64,000 bases of DNA from Reyranella sp. CPCC 100927 (GCF_007859315.1 NZ_VOHA01000025.1:1-64000), one strand, 5' to 3'; counted from the stretch's first letter, positions 30,380 through 39,549 are shown. Notes: generated from the sequence alone by a model not told the origin. Numbers and translations: made by a program.

Positions 30380-31786
30380 TCATGCCAGCGTCGGCCACGC
30401 GACGCGCCGGTCCTGCGCCTGCTCGATGGCGTAGGCGAGCTGGATCACGCCGAGATCATCGAAGCGGCGCCCCACCAACTGCAGTCCCACCGGCAGGCCA
30501 CCGGCAGTGAGGCCGCAGGGCAAGGTGAGGGCCGGCTGTTCCGTGAGGTTGAACAGAAACGTATTGCAGAACGGGGCGAAGAGCGCGTTCGGGTCGGGTG
30601 CGGGTTGCTCGGCGGCGAATGCCGGTACGGGCGTGGTGGGCAGTATGAGAAAATCGAAAGTACCGATCATGGCGAGCGCCCGGGCGCGCAACTGCAAGGT
30701 ACCCAGATAATGGCGGAAATGGTCGAGCGCCGTGTAGCGGCGCGCGGGATCGGCCCATTGGGTGATGATGTCGGCAGCATCGCGACTCTCTGGCGGCAGT
30801 GACTCGAGCTCGTTGAGCGGCCTCAGGCGATAGAAATCCTCGGCCACACGCTCATCGCCGGGCTTGAAGGGTGACAGGACCTCCTCGATCTCACAGCCGA
30901 TCGCCGACAAGACCGCAAGGGACCGCTTGACGATCGTGACGGTCTCTTCGTCGGGCGCGGTGCCGAACCCCATCGTCGAGAGGAACCCCACGCGGCGTCC
31001 CTTGAACGACCGCTCGAGCGCCTGTTCGTAGTCGATCGGCTGATGGGCGAGGGCCGAGAAGTCCCGGTCGTCCGGTGCCGCCATCACGCTCATCAGCCGC
31101 GCCATGTCGGCGACGTTGCGCGCCATCGGCCCACTGACGGCCGCAGGGCTTGTCTGGGGGAAATGCGGCACGCGGCCAAAGCTCGGCTTCAGCCCGGTCA
31201 GGCCGCAAAACGAGGCCGGTACGCGAACCGAACCCAGGATGTCGGTGCCCGGGGCAACCGGCACGATACCGGCCGCCAATGCGGCGCCGGTGCCGGCGCT
31301 GGAGCCGCCGCTGGTGCGCGACAGGTCCCATGGGTTGCGCACCGGCCCGAACATGGAGCTATAGCCTGAGCTCAGCATGCCGAAGTCGCACATGATGGTT
31401 TTGCCAAGCAGCACGGCGCCGTTCTCGCGCAGGCGGGCAACGCACGGACTGTCGGTGTCCGGTGCCTTGGCGTGGCCCTTGAGCGCGATCGACCCGCGGT
31501 AGCCGGGAACGCCACGCCACTGCAGACCATCCTTGATCACGGTCGGCACGCCGTCGAGCCGGCCGCGCGGATCCTGCTGACGCCAGCGCGCCTCCGACGC
31601 CTTCGCGTTGGCCAGGGCGCCGTCGCGGTCGACATGGAATATCGCGTTGATCTTCGGATTGATCGTTTCCACCGCCGCCAGCGCCGCGTTCGTCACATCG
31701 ACCGGCGACAACGTGCCCGAGCGGTAGGCCGCCAGCATCGCCGTCGTGTCCAGCGATTGCAGTTCGGCAAAGGTCAGGTTGGGCAT
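30380..31786 (-). CDS. amidase signature family hydrolase
   Basis: The 468-residue enzyme hydrolyses a carboxamide. The Ser-cisSer-Lys triad is visible: Lys85 in PTVIKDGLQ, cis-Ser162 in TSGGSSAGTGAALAAG, and nucleophile Ser186 in GTDILGSVRVPAS (Leu where Gly is usual, GTDxGGS). It lacks the Gln-tRNA(Asn/Asp) GatA context, so a catabolic amidase is likely. The gene is 30 bp after the aldehyde dehydrogenase gene and precedes the GntR gene. Confidence 0.9.
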   Translation of the reverse strand: MPNLTFAELQSLDTTAMLAAYRSGTLSPVDVTNAALAAVETINPKINAIFHVDRDGALANAKASEARWRQQDPRGRLDGVPTVIKDGLQWRGVPGYRGSIALKGHAKAPDTDSPCVARLRENGAVLLGKTIMCDFGMLSSGYSSMFGPVRNPWDLSRTSGGSSAGTGAALAAGIVPVAPGTDILGSVRVPASFCGLTGLKPSFGRVPHFPQTSPAAVSGPMARNVADMARLMSVMAAPDDRDFSALAHQPIDYEQALERSFKGRRVGFLSTMGFGTAPDEETVTIVKRSLAVLSAIGCEIEEVLSPFKPGDERVAEDFYRLRPLNELESLPPESRDAADIITQWADPARRYTALDHFRHYLGTLQLRARALAMIGTFDFLILPTTPVPAFAAEQPAPDPNALFAPFCNTFLFNLTEQPALTLPCGLTAGGLPVGLQLVGRRFDDLGVIQLAYAIEQAQDRRVAWPTLA

Positions 31787-31816
31787 GGATGATATCTCGG
31801 CATGGTTCAGCGGTTT

Positions 31817-33241
31817 TCAGATCGGGTTGAGCGTGACCAGCCGCTCTTCGGTCATGTCGCGGATAGCGTAACGCGGACCCTCATGGCCGAAGCCGCTCGC
31901 CTTGACGCCACCATAGGGCATCAGATCGACCCGGCTGCTGGATGTGTCGTTGATGTGGACACTACCCATGCGCAAGCGGCGGATCGACATGAGGGCCCGC
32001 GTCACGTCGTTGGTGAAGAGGCCGACCGACAGCCCGAACGGCGTGGCGTTGGCAAGCGCATACGCCTCTTCGTCGTCGGTGAAGGGAATCAGCGAAATGA
32101 CCGGCGCGAAGATCTCCTCGCAGACGACGCGCATTTCGGGCCGCACATTGCGCAGGATCGTCGGCTGAAGCACGGCGCCGTCGCGCTGGCCGCCGACCAC
32201 CACCTGGGCGCCGTCGGCAACCGCTGTCTTGATCCAGGTCTCGGCGCGGATGGCTTCCTTTTCGTGGATCATGGGGCCAACGACGGTGTCGGGATCACGC
32301 GGATCGCCGACCTTCAGGGCGCGGGTCCGTGCGGCCAGCAGGTCGGCAAACGCGTCCAGGGCGCTCGCATGCACGAGGATGCGCTGGATGGAGGTGCAGA
32401 CCTGGCCGGCCTTGCGGAACGAGGCCGCCACGCACTTGTCCGCCGCGGGTGCCAAAGTTGCATCATGGCAAACGATGGTCGAAGAGATGCTGCCCAGTTC
32501 GAGTTGCGTGCGGCGCAGCCCGGCATGCTGCTGGATGATGCGACCGACCCGCGTGGAGCCGGTGAAGGTGTAGTACTCGATACGCTGGTCTTCCAGGAGC
32601 TGCTGGCCGACGTCGTCGCCGCCGCCCTGAATCAGATTGAGGAAACCGGCGGGCAGACCGGCCTCGGCCAGTACCTCGCAGACTGCGATGGCAGTGAGCG
32701 GCGTGTAGGCGGAAGGCTTGAGTACGACGGTGTTGCCGGCCGCCAGTGCTGGCCCGATCTTGTGCAATACCGTGTTCAGCGGCGCATTGAACGGCGTGAT
32801 GGCGCACACGACGCCCAACGGCATGCGGATGGTGAAGGCAAGGCGCTCATCACGCTGTTGGGGTGCTCCCTGGATGGGGACCAGTTCGCCGACGATGCGC
32901 TTGGCCTCCTCGGCCGACAGAGCGAATGTTTGCAGCGAGCGGGTGAACTCGTTGCGGCAGTCGCTGAGGGTAAAACCGGTTTCGGCGCGCATGGTGGCGA
33001 CCACCGCGTCGCGCCGTTGTTCCATCAGGTGGGCCGCCCGGGAGAGGATCTCATAGCGGCGGTAGGGCGTAAGTGACTCGCGGGCAAAAGCGGCTGCTGC
33101 GGCACCGACGGCCTCGCGGGTCAGCGCGGCGTCGGCAAGCCCCACCTCGCGGATGACGTCACCCGTGAACTTGTCGTGCACGGCGAACGTCCTGGCGGTC
33201 TCGACCCAGGTACCATCGATGAAGTTTCCACTTGTCGACAT
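31817..33241 (-). CDS. aldehyde dehydrogenase
   Basis: The 474-residue NAD(P)-dependent enzyme has the cofactor motif FTGSTRVG (226-233), general base Glu248 in LELGSIS and nucleophile Cys282 in AGQVCTSIQR. The length and these motifs fit the succinate-semialdehyde/lactaldehyde/betaine-aldehyde branch. It lies 7 bp after the metallo-beta-lactamase gene, an arrangement that recalls the lactonase plus semialdehyde dehydrogenase pair of gamma-butyrolactone catabolism (blc/attKLM). Confidence 0.92.
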   Translation of the reverse strand: MSTSGNFIDGTWVETARTFAVHDKFTGDVIREVGLADAALTREAVGAAAAAFARESLTPYRRYEILSRAAHLMEQRRDAVVATMRAETGFTLSDCRNEFTRSLQTFALSAEEAKRIVGELVPIQGAPQQRDERLAFTIRMPLGVVCAITPFNAPLNTVLHKIGPALAAGNTVVLKPSAYTPLTAIAVCEVLAEAGLPAGFLNLIQGGGDDVGQQLLEDQRIEYYTFTGSTRVGRIIQQHAGLRRTQLELGSISSTIVCHDATLAPAADKCVAASFRKAGQVCTSIQRILVHASALDAFADLLAARTRALKVGDPRDPDTVVGPMIHEKEAIRAETWIKTAVADGAQVVVGGQRDGAVLQPTILRNVRPEMRVVCEEIFAPVISLIPFTDDEEAYALANATPFGLSVGLFTNDVTRALMSIRRLRMGSVHINDTSSSRVDLMPYGGVKASGFGHEGPRYAIRDMTEERLVTLNPI

Positions 33242-33248
33242 GCCGTCC

Positions 33249-34142
33249 TCACGCCCCGAACACGAAACGAAACGCCGATCCGTGGCTCACGACGCGGCCG
33301 ACGGTGGGGCTGGGGAAATGCGCCGCCAAGACGTCGATGTTGGTATCGGCGCAGCGTTGCAGCAGGCCCAGCCGGCTCGCGTAGGCCCGCTCGAGATCGA
33401 AGTCGCCGGTGCTCGCCAGGCCCGGCTCCGCGCATTGGATGGCGTGATGCAGGATGTCACCGCACAGGCAGGCGTGAGCGCCGCTGGCGCGGACATGCAC
33501 GTTCATGCTGCCTGGCGTGTGGCCGGCGGCATTTTCCAAGGAGACATGGCGGGCGAGTTCGCCCTCGAGGGCTTTATCCGGGTCCACCAGTTCGACCAAT
33601 CCACGCTCGATGACCGGCAGGACGCTGTCCTGGTAGGCGCCGCGCGCGACGGGAAGCGTCGGGTTGGCGCGGTGCAGCCCTTCGAAGTGCGCCAGTTCCG
33701 CGCGCGAGATGATGTAGCGGGCGTTGGGGAACGTCGGCACCCATTGGCCATTCACCAGGCGCGTGTTCCATCCGACGTGGTCGGCATGGAGGTGGGTGCA
33801 CATGACCACGTCAATGTCTTCCGGTTGAAGCCCGATGGCCGACAGCCGCTCGAGATAGGGCTGGTCGAGCATGTGCCAGGCGGGCATCGAGGCGCGCGGC
33901 TTGTGATTGCCGATGCAGGTGTCGACGAGGATGTTGAGCGCCGGTGTACGCACGACGAAGCTGTGATGGCTGACGAACAGCCGGTCGCCGTCGGGCTCGA
34001 CGAGGCCATCGCCCAGCCAGTCGCGGTTGGCAGCGACGATCTCCGGCGTCGCGTTCGTGAACAGCAGATCGAGGGTCACGGGTAGCCGGTCGATCTCAAC
34101 CACCCTGTGGATTTCGACATCCCCGAGCTTCAGCACATTCAA
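33249..34142 (-). CDS. metallo-beta-lactamase-fold hydrolase, lactonase-like
   Basis: The 297-residue protein carries the zinc motif CTHLHADHVGWN (His117, His119, Asp121, His122), a later His in NAAGHTPGSMNVH, and Asp in LCGDILHH, as in lactonase/AttM-like enzymes. TTG 34142 is taken as the start because AGGAG stands 7 bp before it; a longer TTG at 34169 includes this ribosome site in the coding part. It is the first gene of the minus-strand operon, directly downstream of the AT-rich divergent promoter region. Ring opening of a lactone or lactam is inferred. Confidence 0.85.
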   Translation of the reverse strand: MNVLKLGDVEIHRVVEIDRLPVTLDLLFTNATPEIVAANRDWLGDGLVEPDGDRLFVSHHSFVVRTPALNILVDTCIGNHKPRASMPAWHMLDQPYLERLSAIGLQPEDIDVVMCTHLHADHVGWNTRLVNGQWVPTFPNARYIISRAELAHFEGLHRANPTLPVARGAYQDSVLPVIERGLVELVDPDKALEGELARHVSLENAAGHTPGSMNVHVRASGAHACLCGDILHHAIQCAEPGLASTGDFDLERAYASRLGLLQRCADTNIDVLAAHFPSPTVGRVVSHGSAFRFVFGA

Positions 34143-34343
34143 GACAGTTCTCCTCTGTGGTGGCCGCAACAGTGCGCACCGCCAGTATCAGTGTCCGTGA
34201 TTGATTGTAATTTTATATAATATATTTTACCTGTCTATTGTCAAAATTAGAATTAAATCCGAAAAATGCTAATTGACATGTGATATTGCACATCGATAGT
34301 TTCAGGTAAAATATATGTCAAAGATCGCGAAGGAGGGCACGCG
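34143..34343. promoter_or_regulatory. AT-rich divergent promoter region with shared 14-bp operator
   Basis: Two promoters face away from each other. Minus: TTGACA (34239-34244) and TATTAT (34217-34222), 16-bp spacer. Plus: TTGACA (34273-34278) and GATAGT (34295-34300), 16-bp spacer. ATATATTTTACCTG (34220-34233) and its exact reverse complement (34303-34316) lie at or just after the -10 boxes. TGTG-N6-CACA (34279-34292) lies between the plus boxes. Co-regulation by one repressor, probably the GntR protein, is inferred. Confidence 0.7.
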
Positions 34344-35543
34344 ATGGATCTTCGGTTTGGGAATTTCGGCTTCAGGGCGATGCGATCCCTGCTGGCGGTG
34401 TCGCTAACCGGCGCGGGGCTGGCGCTGGCCACGGCTCCCGCTGTGGCGCAGGAAGAGTTGAAGATCGGCGCGATCGCTGCCTTGTCGGGCGGCGGCACGG
34501 CGTGGGGCTTGGGCCTTCAGCGCGGCGTACAACTCGCCCTTGACGAGGCCAACGAGGCAGGCGGGCTCAAGATCGGCGGCAAGACCTACAAGCTGAAGCT
34601 GGTGGTCTTCGACGACCAGTACAACGCGGCGCAGGCGAAAGTGGTCGCCGACCGGCTGGTGACCCAGGAGAAGGCGGGCTTCATCTTCGGCCCGGTCGGC
34701 TCGCCCGGCGCACTCGGCTCGTTGCCCGTCACGCAGCCCGCCAAGGTGTTGCAGTTCGTCGAAGGCTACGCGCCCGCCATTCTCAAGAACGAGTGGAATG
34801 CGGCGTATGTCTTCCGCATCAGCAACAGCAATCGGGAGTTCGCGGAACCGATCGTGAAGTGGGTCAAGGCCAAGATGCCGACCGTCAAGAAGATCGGCAT
34901 GATCGCCCCCAATGATGCGACGGGGCAGGCGGCGGTCCCGATCCTCGTCGAGGCCTACAAGAAGCAAGGCTACGAGGTCTGGGTGGACTACTACGAGCGC
35001 GGCTCGAAGGAATTCACGCCGCTGCTGGTGCGCATGCTGGCGCAGAACGTCGACCTGTTCGAACTCAACAGCAATGCGCCGGGAGAAGCCGGACTGCTCC
35101 TGAAGCAGGCGCGCCAGGTCGGGTTCAAGGGACCCATCCTGCAGTCGGGTGGCTCGGGCGTGGACGAGATCATCGAGGTTGCCGGGCCGCTTGCCGAAGG
35201 CTTCCTGAAGTACGACGTGATCGACAACAGCCTGCCGGCCGTGAGCACGCTGTTGAAGGCGTACAACAAGAAGTACAGCGGGGTCTTCAACGGGACGTCG
35301 CCGATCTACTACAACGCGGCGCACATCCTGCTGGAAGCGATCCGCCGCGCCGACTCCTTGGACACCACCAAGGTACGCGACGAGCTCGAGAAGCTGGGCG
35401 GCTACAATGCGCCGATCTTCGGCAGGGTGATCTGGACCGGCAAGCAGGAGTACGGCAACGACCACCAGCTGTTCCACGCCTTCATCATCAAGGAAGTGAA
35501 GCAGGGCAAGGGCGTCGTCAGGGACGTGGTCTCAAGCCCGTAA
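34344..35543 (+). CDS. branched-chain-amino-acid-type ABC substrate-binding protein (module ii)
   Basis: The 399-residue periplasmic protein belongs to the Leu/Ile/Val-binding (Peripla_BP_6) family. A signal peptide ends near APAVAQ (residue 36), and the mature part starts EELKIGAIAALSGGGTAWG with the family pattern. The AGGAGG ribosome site is 7 bp before the ATG. Neighbouring amidase and lactonase genes suggest an amide or similar rather than leucine as ligand. A strong hairpin after the gene (35565-35591) should raise its level over the permeases. Confidence 0.9.
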   Translation: MDLRFGNFGFRAMRSLLAVSLTGAGLALATAPAVAQEELKIGAIAALSGGGTAWGLGLQRGVQLALDEANEAGGLKIGGKTYKLKLVVFDDQYNAAQAKVVADRLVTQEKAGFIFGPVGSPGALGSLPVTQPAKVLQFVEGYAPAILKNEWNAAYVFRISNSNREFAEPIVKWVKAKMPTVKKIGMIAPNDATGQAAVPILVEAYKKQGYEVWVDYYERGSKEFTPLLVRMLAQNVDLFELNSNAPGEAGLLLKQARQVGFKGPILQSGGSGVDEIIEVAGPLAEGFLKYDVIDNSLPAVSTLLKAYNKKYSGVFNGTSPIYYNAAHILLEAIRRADSLDTTKVRDELEKLGGYNAPIFGRVIWTGKQEYGNDHQLFHAFIIKEVKQGKGVVRDVVSSP

Positions 35544-35564
35544 ATCGCGCCTTAAGGCGATGAG

Positions 35565-35591
35565 GACGGCGGTGCCTCGGGCACCGCCGTC
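35565..35591 (+). terminator. intercistronic hairpin after binding-protein gene
   Basis: A perfect 11-bp stem (GACGGCGGTGC pairs with 35581-35591) with a 5-base loop lies between the binding-protein and permease genes. No T-run follows, so it is more likely an attenuator or RNA 3'-end stabiliser than a full terminator. A smaller palindrome CGCCTTAAGGCG precedes it at 35548-35559. Confidence 0.65.
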
Positions 35592-35623
35592 ATGTTGATC
35601 TCACGTGTGTTACCGGAAAGACC

Positions 35624-36493
35624 ATGCTCTCACCCATAGTCCTTGTGCAGATCGTTGTGAATGGCGTCGGTCTCGCCGCGATCTACATCCTCGTCGCACT
35701 CGGATTCACCTTGCTGTTCGGCATCATGCGCGTGGTGAACTTCGCGCATGGGGCCTTCGCCATGCTCGGCGGCTACGCGCTGTACTATCTCTATTCCATC
35801 TACGACGTGCCTTACCTCGTGGCCGCGCCGGTGGCCGCCCTGTTCGTGGCGGCAGCGGCGCTCGTCCTGGAGCGGTTCGTCTACCGGCGCTTCTATCAGA
35901 AGATGTTCCAGAGCATGATCGCGCTTCTGGGCCTCGACATGGCCATCGCGTCCACGGCCTTGATCATCTGGGATTCTCACGAGAGGTCGATCAAGCCCGC
36001 GGTCAGTGACATCCTGCAATTGGGCGGCATCATCGTGCCGGCCGACAAGCTGGTCATCGTCGCGGTCGCAGCCATCGCGCTGGCGGCATTCTATCTGTTC
36101 ACCCACTTCACGCGAGCCGGTCTCGCGATGCGGGCGGCAGCGCAGGATGTCGAGACGGCCGAGGCGCAGGGCATCGACACACGGGTGACCTACCAGCTCT
36201 CGTTCTTCATCGCGATCTTCATGGCAGCGCTTGCCGGCGGCTTCTATGGACAGACCTACGCACTATCGCCGTTCATGGGCGAGAGGCCACTCATGATGGC
36301 CTTCATCGTCGTGATCCTGGGCGGCATGGGCAGCATTCCGGGCGTTGCCCTGGGTGGCCTGCTGCTGGGGCTCGGCGAGAGCTTTCTGTCGACGTTCTAC
36401 GGCAGTTCGGTCTCCGTCTTCGTGTCCTTTGGCGCGGTGATCCTGCTGCTCGTTTTCCGGCCCTGGGGGCTGCTGGGAACGCCGGAGAAGTGA
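35624..36493 (+). CDS. livH: branched-chain-type ABC permease LivH (module ii)
   Basis: The 289-residue inner-membrane permease has the LivH pattern: N-terminal NGVGLAAIYILVALGFTLLFG then MRVVNFAHGAFAMLGGY, and late ILGGMGSIPGVALGGLLLGLGE. It forms the channel with LivM. It follows the binding-protein gene after an 80-bp gap with a hairpin. Confidence 0.9.
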   Translation: MLSPIVLVQIVVNGVGLAAIYILVALGFTLLFGIMRVVNFAHGAFAMLGGYALYYLYSIYDVPYLVAAPVAALFVAAAALVLERFVYRRFYQKMFQSMIALLGLDMAIASTALIIWDSHERSIKPAVSDILQLGGIIVPADKLVIVAVAAIALAAFYLFTHFTRAGLAMRAAAQDVETAEAQGIDTRVTYQLSFFIAIFMAALAGGFYGQTYALSPFMGERPLMMAFIVVILGGMGSIPGVALGGLLLGLGESFLSTFYGSSVSVFVSFGAVILLLVFRPWGLLGTPEK

Positions 36494-36495
36494 GC

Positions 36496-37494
36496 ATGAA
36501 TACGACCACCGTGAGCGGTCTGGCCGCTCCCCGCGACGGCCGCGCGCTGGCGACAGGATGGCCGGCGCGCATTGCGATCGCCGGCATCCTGGCCCTCGTG
36601 ATCCTGCCGCTGCTGCCTGTCGGCAGCTTCGTGCTCAGCATCGGCACGACGGCGTTCATCACCGCCATTGCCGCGGCGTCCCTGCACCTGCTGATCAGGA
36701 CCGGGCACGTGTCCATGGGGCATGCCGCCTTCATGGGTATCGGCGCGTACGCCTCCGTTTTGGTGACAATGAAACTCCAGCTGCCTTTTGCTGCGGGCCT
36801 GGTCGCGGCCTTCGTGGCGCCGGCGATCCTGGCCCTGCTGATCGGCCCCCTGGTGTTACGCCTGGCCGGTAAATATTTCGTGCTGGTCACCTTCCTGTTC
36901 GGTGAAATCGTGCGGATGGTGTTCGTCGAATGGACGACCCTCACCGGCGGCGCCAACGGCATTCCCGGAGTGCCGCCGCCGCATCCACGGCTTCTCGATC
37001 CGCAAGCCTATTATTATTTTGCGTTGGGCTTTGCGATCGTCCTGATCGGCTTCATCGCGCGGCTGCTGTCATCCGAGATCGGGCGGTCCATCGATGCGAT
37101 CCGTGAAGGGGAGAACCTCGCCGAATGCTCCGGCGTGCCGGTGTTGCGCGTGAAAGTGTGCATCTTCGCCCTCTCGTGCGGGATCGTCGGAATCGCGGGC
37201 GCACTGCAAGGGCACTTCATCCGCTATATCGATCCGACCTCGTTCTCGATGGTCCAGTCGCTCAATCTCGTCGTCGTCAACGTCATCGGCGGCATGTACG
37301 CCCTGGTCGGCCCCATCATCGGGACCGCGTTCTTCATGATCACGCCGGAGCTGCTGCGCGACTACGTCGAGCTTCAGCGCGTCATCTTCGGCATCATCAT
37401 CATCGTTGTCATCGCGTTCTTCCCGGGCGGGCTGGTCGAAATCGCGCAACGGCGCGCGGATGCGCTGCGGGGCAAGAGAAAGGTTGGCCCATGA
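36496..37494 (+). CDS. livM: branched-chain-type ABC permease LivM (module ii)
   Basis: The 332-residue permease has LivM features: HLLIRTGHVSMGHAAFMGIGAY in the second helix region and VVNVIGGMYALVGPIIGTAFF late. ATG 36496 is preferred to GTG 36490, which overlaps the livH stop. The stop overlaps the livG start (ATGA). Confidence 0.9.
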   Translation: MNTTTVSGLAAPRDGRALATGWPARIAIAGILALVILPLLPVGSFVLSIGTTAFITAIAAASLHLLIRTGHVSMGHAAFMGIGAYASVLVTMKLQLPFAAGLVAAFVAPAILALLIGPLVLRLAGKYFVLVTFLFGEIVRMVFVEWTTLTGGANGIPGVPPPHPRLLDPQAYYYFALGFAIVLIGFIARLLSSEIGRSIDAIREGENLAECSGVPVLRVKVCIFALSCGIVGIAGALQGHFIRYIDPTSFSMVQSLNLVVVNVIGGMYALVGPIIGTAFFMITPELLRDYVELQRVIFGIIIIVVIAFFPGGLVEIAQRRADALRGKRKVGP

Positions 37495-38270
37495 CGGCCT
37501 TCCTGGAGGTATCGAACCTCACACGCCAGTTCGGCGGCCTGACGGCTGTTCGCGACCTGAGTTTCACGGTCACACAACAGGAGATCCTCGGCATCATCGG
37601 TCCGAACGGCGCCGGCAAGACGACGGCCGTCAACCTGATGAGCGGCGTCATCCGGCCGACCGCCGGAACGGTCATGTTCGCCGGGCAGGTCATCACCGGG
37701 CAATCGCCGCACCGGTTGGTTCGGTCCGGACTGGTGCGCACGTTCCAGTCGACGACGGTCTTCACCGACCGCACGGTGTACGAAAATGCGCTGCGGGGCG
37801 CGTTCCTCAGCGTCTATCCCGGCGCGCTGCACACTTTCTTCGGCACGGCGCGGGCGCGGCGCATGCGCCGCGAAACGGAACAACGCATCGACGAGCTGCT
37901 TGAGTGGCTCGGTCTGACCGATGTCGCGCATCTGACGGCCGGCAACCTGCCCTACGGTTACCAGAAGACGCTGGGGCTGGTCATCGCGCTGGCGTCGCGG
38001 CCGCGTCTCATCATGCTGGACGAACCGGTGGCCGGCCTGAGCGCGGAAGAGGCGGACCAGGTCCGCGAAACCATCCTGCGGGTTCGCGACAGCGGGATCA
38101 CCGTGGTGGTGATCGATCACAACATGCGCTTCATCAAGGGGCTGTGCGATCGTGTGCTGGTCATTCACCAGGGACACGAGCTTGCCATCGGCAAACCCCT
38201 GGACGTCCTTGCCAATCCGGCGGTGATTGAAGCCTATCTCGGACGGGGCCATGCCGCTGCTCACCGTTGA
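37491..38270 (+). CDS. livG: branched-chain-type ABC ATPase LivG (module ii)
   Basis: The 259-residue ATPase has Walker A GPNGAGKTT (37-45), a LivG-like Q-loop region ending VRTFQSTTVF, signature NLPYGYQKTLGLVIAL (LPYGYQ in place of LSGGQ) and Walker B LIMLDEPVAGLS. It overlaps livM by 4 bp and livF by 20 bp. Confidence 0.92.
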   Translation: MTAFLEVSNLTRQFGGLTAVRDLSFTVTQQEILGIIGPNGAGKTTAVNLMSGVIRPTAGTVMFAGQVITGQSPHRLVRSGLVRTFQSTTVFTDRTVYENALRGAFLSVYPGALHTFFGTARARRMRRETEQRIDELLEWLGLTDVAHLTAGNLPYGYQKTLGLVIALASRPRLIMLDEPVAGLSAEEADQVRETILRVRDSGITVVVIDHNMRFIKGLCDRVLVIHQGHELAIGKPLDVLANPAVIEAYLGRGHAAAHR

Positions 38271-38961
38271 TGATCTCCATGTGCGCTACGGCCACATCCA
38301 GGGTACCCAGGGCATTTCCCTGGCCATCGAGCCGGGCGAGATCCTGGCCCTGGTCGGCAGCAACGGGGCCGGCAAGAGCAGCACGCTCAAGGCGATCCTC
38401 GGCCTGGTGCCGGTCGCCGGCGGCACCATCACTTTCTTGGGCGCCGACCTCCGCGGTCTCAAGGCGTCGCAGATCGTGCGCCGCGGCATCGGCTTTTCGC
38501 CCGAAGGCCGGCGGGTCTTTCCGCAACTGAGCGTGGCGGAGAATCTGCGGGTCGGCGCACACACGCGCCCCGTGGCTGAAACAGCCGAGCGGATGGAGCA
38601 GATCTACGGCTACTTTCCGCGGCTGCGCGAGCGCGCGCGACAGCGGGCCAGCAGCCTCAGCGGCGGCGAGCAGCAGATGCTGGCAATCGGCCGTGCCCTG
38701 ATGTCGCGGCCCAAGCTGTTTCTGCTGGACGAACCGTCCCTCGGGCTGGCGCCGATCATTGTCGAGCGGATCGGCGATATCCTGGAAGACATCCGCCAGC
38801 AGGAAAACCTCGCCGTCATCCTGGCCGAGCAGAACGCCCACTGGGCCCTGCACCTGGCGTCGCGCGCGGTGATCCTGGAACTTGGCCGGACCGTCGTCGC
38901 CAGTACCACGGGCGAACTGCTGCAGGATCCACGCGTCACCGGCGCCTATCTCGGCACGTGA
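38251..38961 (+). CDS. livF: branched-chain-type ABC ATPase LivF (module ii)
   Basis: The 236-residue ATPase has Walker A GSNGAGKSS (36-44), FSPEGRRVFPQLSVAENL, signature LSGGEQQMLAIGRAL and Walker B LFLLDEPSLGLAP. ATG 38251 starts inside the livG end. It completes a five-gene importer set (binding protein, H, M, G, F). Confidence 0.92.
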   Translation: MPLLTVDDLHVRYGHIQGTQGISLAIEPGEILALVGSNGAGKSSTLKAILGLVPVAGGTITFLGADLRGLKASQIVRRGIGFSPEGRRVFPQLSVAENLRVGAHTRPVAETAERMEQIYGYFPRLRERARQRASSLSGGEQQMLAIGRALMSRPKLFLLDEPSLGLAPIIVERIGDILEDIRQQENLAVILAEQNAHWALHLASRAVILELGRTVVASTTGELLQDPRVTGAYLGT

Positions 38962-39066
38962 CGGACCGGGCCATCGACACGATCGTTCGTTGCGTTAGTG
39001 TAGGGAGCTGCGGGCGGGACGATTGCTCGTCAATTCCGTTTCTTGTTCGCCGGGACGCTGCTGTCG

Positions 39067-39549
39067 ATGAAAAAGAAGACGCTGGCCACGCCGGAGCCCG
39101 TCGCGGGGCAATGCGGGTGCGGGGCCGTGACGATCGAGATCGATTTTCCCGCGCGCTGGGCGTGGCATGATCACACGCAGGCCAGCCGGCTGGCGCACGG
39201 GGCTGCCTACGCCACCTACGTCGGCAGCTGGCGCAAACGCTTCCGGATCACGGCCGGGGAAGAAGAGGTCACGCGCTACGAGGACAGAGCGAGCGGCGCG
39301 ACGCGCGGTTTCTGCAGCCAGTGCGGCACACCGCTGTTCTACGAGCGGGCGCGCTCGCCGCACATGGTGAACGTCCCGCGGGCCCTGTTTCAGAACCGCA
39401 CGGGCCGCGAGCCGCTCTATCATATCGGCATCCAGGAGTTGCGTGACTGGACCTATACCGGCCAGCCGCTGGTGCCGCTCAAGGGCTTTCCGGGCGTGGT
39501 CTGGGAGCGCCCCAAACGCAGGAAGCGCATGCCCGAACCAATGTTCTGA
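39067..39549 (+). CDS. GFA/CENP-V-like zinc protein
   Basis: The 160-residue protein resembles glutathione-dependent formaldehyde-activating (GFA) family proteins. CGCGA gives Cys16 and Cys18, and GFCSQCGTPLF gives Cys83 and Cys86, a structural zinc site. The middle CxxC of the full GFA pattern is replaced here by WHDHTQ, so catalytic zinc binding is doubtful. ATG 39067 is chosen over TTG 39043. It is separated by about 100 bp from livF and may be independent. Confidence 0.78.
   Translation: MKKKTLATPEPVAGQCGCGAVTIEIDFPARWAWHDHTQASRLAHGAAYATYVGSWRKRFRITAGEEEVTRYEDRASGATRGFCSQCGTPLFYERARSPHMVNVPRALFQNRTGREPLYHIGIQELRDWTYTGQPLVPLKGFPGVVWERPKRRKRMPEPMF

Noticed and set aside
34216-34221. TATAAT on the plus strand as a -10 box
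   Set aside because: No -35 box is at a suitable distance and transcription from here would add a long leader; the TTGACA/GATAGT pair is better placed.
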